A stretch of DNA of 64,000 bases from JAJDOJ01 sp034722015 (GTDB lineage: Bacteria > Pseudomonadota > Gammaproteobacteria > JAJDOJ01). The notes under the pieces were generated by a model that saw only the letters and a list, made by a program, of their open reading frames with translations, did not search any database and was not told the DNA's origin. Numbering within the stretch: position 1 is the first letter of the stretch; the number at the start of each line of letters is the position of its first letter. Made by a program: the position numbers and the translations under genes. Location: the NCBI GenBank assembly GCA_034722015.1, contig JAYENI010000081.1, positions 7,847-71,846 of the forward strand, given 5' to 3'. Positions 61,280 to 64,000 of this stretch are shown here, one piece after another.

Positions 61280-64000
61280 TTACCGGAGGCGATTCCGACC
61301 CCCTTCTGCCCCGACTGCTCGAGGCCATCCACCAGGCCGACGAGATAGAACTCGCTGTTGCCTTTGTCAAGGCCAGTGGTCTGGAAGTGCTGTTCCCAGC
61401 CCTGTCCGATGCGATCACGTCGCGCGATGCCGACCTTACGGTACTCACGAGCGACTACCTGGACATCACGGATCCACAGGCATTGCGCCAGTTGATGTTG
61501 TTGGCCGAGCGCGGAGCCGATGTCCGTGTGTTCGAGACGAACGGTAGGGTCAGCTTTCACCTGAAGGCGTACATCTTTTTGCGTTGCGGCAACGGTAACC
61601 CGGCCGCTGGGACGGCATTCATCGGATCGAGCAACATCAGCAAGGTTGCACTGACCGACGGGCTCGAATGGAACTATTGCGTCGAGTTTTACGAAGGGTC
61701 TTCAGGTCAGGAACACGACGGATTTCGTGAAATACGGAAAGAATACGAGGCGTTGCTGAATCGACCGGAAGCGGTTCGCCTGAATCATCCATGGATCCGC
61801 GACTACGAGAAGCGACGCAGACCGCCGTCCGCCCCTCCGGAGTCGGGGAGCGGCGATCCCCCGTTGCCGGTGCCCACGCCGAGTCCGGTTCAGGAACAGG
61901 CGCTTCAGGCGTTGTCAGAAACCGTCGCGGCGGGTTATCGGCGCGGCCTTGTCGTGATGGCGACGGGTCTCGGCAAGACTTACCTGGCGGGCTTTCTCGC
62001 CGCCCGGATCAATGCCGAAACCGTCCTGTTCGTCGCGCACAGAGAGGAGATCCTTCTGCAGGCGGAGGCGACGTTCCAGCGTATCTTCCCGCGACACGTG
62101 GTGGGCCGTTACGCCGGAGAAAGGAAGGAAAAGGAAGCCGGGATGCTGTTCGCGTCCGTGCAGACGCTTGGGCAGAGTCGGCATCTCGAGCGGTTTCCAT
62201 CGGACCACTTCGATTGCGTGGTGGTAGACGAGTTTCATCATGCCGCCGCCCCGACGTACCGGCGGCTTCTTGCGCACTTCGAACCTCGCTTCATGCTGGG
62301 CTTGACGGCGACTCCGGATCGAACGGATCAGTCCGACATCCTGAGTCTTTGCGACGATAACCTCGTGTTTTCCGCTGACATCTATTACGGCATCGAGAGG
62401 GATTTGCTGTGTGTGTTCAGCTATTACGGCATCCACGACGAGACCGTGGATTACCGGGAAATCCCCTGGCGCAGCGGACGATTTGATCCGGACTCCCTGT
62501 CGAACAAACTCGCCACCCTGTCCCGTGCACGCCATGCCTTGAAGGAATGGCGGGACAAGGCCGGGAAGCGGACGCTCGCTTTCTGCGTTTCCATCAGGCA
62601 CGCGAGGTTCATGGCCGAGCAGTTCGAGAACGACGGCATTCGTTCCGTTGCGGTCCATGGCGGCTCGGACATGGACCGCAGCGAGGCGCTCGAACGGCTT
62701 GCACAGGGGACCCTTGAGGTGGTGTTTTCCGTGGACCTGTTCAACGAGGGTGTGGACCTGCCGCAGATTGATACCGTAATGATGCTGCGCCCGACGGAAT
62801 CCCGGATATTGTTTCTGCAGCAGTTGGGAAGGGGGCTCCGCCGCCATCCGGAGAAGGAGCGACTGGTGGTGCTGGATTTCATTGGGAATCACAAAGGATT
62901 CATCAACAAACCTCAGGCCTTGCTCGGTGCGTTGGGAAACCGCCAGTCGCTTGCGGCGCTGGCCCGCCGGATCAGCGCGGGGCGCCTGGATCTGCCCGAC
63001 GGCTGCTACGTGAACTACGATCTCAGGTTCGTCGACTTTCTTCGCAGGCTTTCAGACAGTGGGGCATCAAGCGAATATCAGATCCTGCGCGACTCCCTTG
63101 GGCGACGCCCGACCCTGACGGAGTACTTTCACAGCGGTGCCGACCTCGCCCGGATGCGACGGGACTTCGGGTACTGGTGGGATCTGGTGCGGGATCAGGA
63201 AGATCTAACCGGGGCGGAGGAAACCACGGCTTCGATACACGAGAGTTTCCTCAGGGAGGTGGAAGTCACATCGATGACGAAGTCCTTCAAGGCGGTGCTG
63301 CTGGAATCTCTCCTGGAGAATGACGGATTTCGTAATCCGCCGACATTAGAAGCGCTTGCGGAACAGGCTCTGAAAGTATTCAGTCGTCGCCGTCGGTTCA
63401 TTCCCGATATCACGGAGGACTTGAGGGACATAGATCGCGTCGACACGGAGAGGTGGTTGAGGTACTGGGACCGGAACCCGGTGAACGCCTGGACCGGAGG
63501 AAACAGGAAAGAGCCAACGCGTACGTGGTTTGAAGTGTCCGAAGGGAAATTCAGACCTACGTTCACGATCGGCAACGAATACGAAGTCTTTCAGAACTTG
63601 TTGCAGGAGGTCGTGGACTACCGCCTGGCGGCGTATTCCCAGCGCCTGGAAGGTGAACAGGAAACGGTGGGATCAGTGGTTTCGTTTCCCGAACCCGGGA
63701 AGGCTGGTGAGACGGAGTTGCCCTTCTTCCCCAACCTGAAGATCGCCTGCGGGTACTTCAGAAACGGCAGGGCCGACGAATGCGCTTACGTCGGTGTCGG
63801 AGACGGATACGGGCATCTCGATCCGGCCCGGCATTTCGTGGCCAGGGCGGTCGGAGATTCGATGAACGGAGGGAAGCGCCCGATTCACGATGGGGACTAC
63901 CTCTTGCTGGAATTGATCTCACCCACTCACGCGGGCTCCATAAGCGGCTCCACCATGGTGATCGAACGGCAGGACGTGGTCGGGAACGATCAGTATCTGT
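61264..64000 (+). CDS. PLD nuclease-helicase-S24 fusion protein (DUF3427-like), runs off window
   Basis: More than 910 residues, 3' end outside the window. Domains in order: a PLD-like nuclease (FHLKAYIFLRC, then GSSNIS, about residues 98-125); a superfamily 2 helicase with Walker A VVMATGLGKTYLA (about 235), DEFHHAA (a DEAH variant), GLTATPDRTD, and motif VI QQLGRGLRRH; a DUF3427-like region (about 600-800) with RYWDRNPVNAW; then a LexA/S24-like end VARAVGDSMNGGKRPIHDGD. GTG start at 61264, coupled to the methyltransferase. The decayed gene at 43852 is a paralogue. Roles in nucleic acid defence or repair are inference. Confidence 0.88.
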   Translation, partial: MSKHLITGGDSDPLLPRLLEAIHQADEIELAVAFVKASGLEVLFPALSDAITSRDADLTVLTSDYLDITDPQALRQLMLLAERGADVRVFETNGRVSFHLKAYIFLRCGNGNPAAGTAFIGSSNISKVALTDGLEWNYCVEFYEGSSGQEHDGFREIRKEYEALLNRPEAVRLNHPWIRDYEKRRRPPSAPPESGSGDPPLPVPTPSPVQEQALQALSETVAAGYRRGLVVMATGLGKTYLAGFLAARINAETVLFVAHREEILLQAEATFQRIFPRHVVGRYAGERKEKEAGMLFASVQTLGQSRHLERFPSDHFDCVVVDEFHHAAAPTYRRLLAHFEPRFMLGLTATPDRTDQSDILSLCDDNLVFSADIYYGIERDLLCVFSYYGIHDETVDYREIPWRSGRFDPDSLSNKLATLSRARHALKEWRDKAGKRTLAFCVSIRHARFMAEQFENDGIRSVAVHGGSDMDRSEALERLAQGTLEVVFSVDLFNEGVDLPQIDTVMMLRPTESRILFLQQLGRGLRRHPEKERLVVLDFIGNHKGFINKPQALLGALGNRQSLAALARRISAGRLDLPDGCYVNYDLRFVDFLRRLSDSGASSEYQILRDSLGRRPTLTEYFHSGADLARMRRDFGYWWDLVRDQEDLTGAEETTASIHESFLREVEVTSMTKSFKAVLLESLLENDGFRNPPTLEALAEQALKVFSRRRRFIPDITEDLRDIDRVDTERWLRYWDRNPVNAWTGGNRKEPTRTWFEVSEGKFRPTFTIGNEYEVFQNLLQEVVDYRLAAYSQRLEGEQETVGSVVSFPEPGKAGETELPFFPNLKIACGYFRNGRADECAYVGVGDGYGHLDPARHFVARAVGDSMNGGKRPIHDGDYLLLELISPTHAGSISGSTMVIERQDVVGNDQYL

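Overview
The window is GC-rich, densely coded chromosomal DNA from a proteobacterium, most likely a gammaproteobacterial sulfur oxidiser related to the Chromatiales. This placement is inferred from gene content: a sulfur-globule-like Gly/Tyr/Pro-rich secreted protein, a SulP anion transporter, two multihaem cytochrome c loci, paired Pi transporters, Ppx, and a GAPDH/ArsJ arsenate module. No rRNA gene, intact tRNA or CRISPR array was seen.

Layout. 1-6.3 kb: the end of a BNR beta-propeller protein, a sulfotransferase-like gene, ppx and an unknown membrane protein. 6.4-13 kb: a leftward run of P-loop protein, PPP-type phosphatase, HBM/HAMP sensor and SulP transporter, with a second P-loop paralogue diverging from its head. 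13.1-18.2 kb: phosphate uptake (Pit, a DUF47 PhoU-like partner, a Na/Pi symporter with a candidate Pho box). 18.9-24.0 kb: an island remnant with a tRNA-Val 3' fragment, a truncated integrase, a translationally coupled excisionase/KilA-N/toxin/antitoxin string, then a graveyard of IS and metabolic gene fragments. 24.0-34.0 kb: a nonahaem lipoprotein with a near-consensus promoter, small secreted proteins, GFA, YceI and FIST proteins, a four-repeat secreted protein, the sulfur-globule-like protein and an ArsM-like methyltransferase. 34.7-39.6 kb: an arsenic locus (MBL-fold protein, ACR3, GAPDH, GDT1-like protein, ArsJ). 39.7-46.6 kb: a lipoprotein, TrxC, a MutT-like hydrolase, a decayed helicase and a split permease. 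46.8-49.7 kb: octahaem, trihaem and b-type cytochrome genes behind an FNR-like site. 50.2-52.9 kb: a P2-type ATPase. 53.2-57.1 kb: a tight leftward six-gene bufferin-type operon (BufA, BufB, BufC, ECF sigma, anti-sigma, SUMF1-domain protein). 57.9-64 kb: secreted and small membrane proteins, a RES/Xre toxin-antitoxin pair with a stop codon inside the antitoxin, and a methyltransferase plus a PLD-helicase-S24 fusion running off the edge.

The most distinctive feature is a family of about 159-bp palindromic, MITE-like elements: seven complete copies, one fragment and one possible scar. Their ends sit at gene borders, and in two places they supply the stop codon and a six-residue tail to the neighbouring protein. 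The central hairpin shows compensating base changes between copies.
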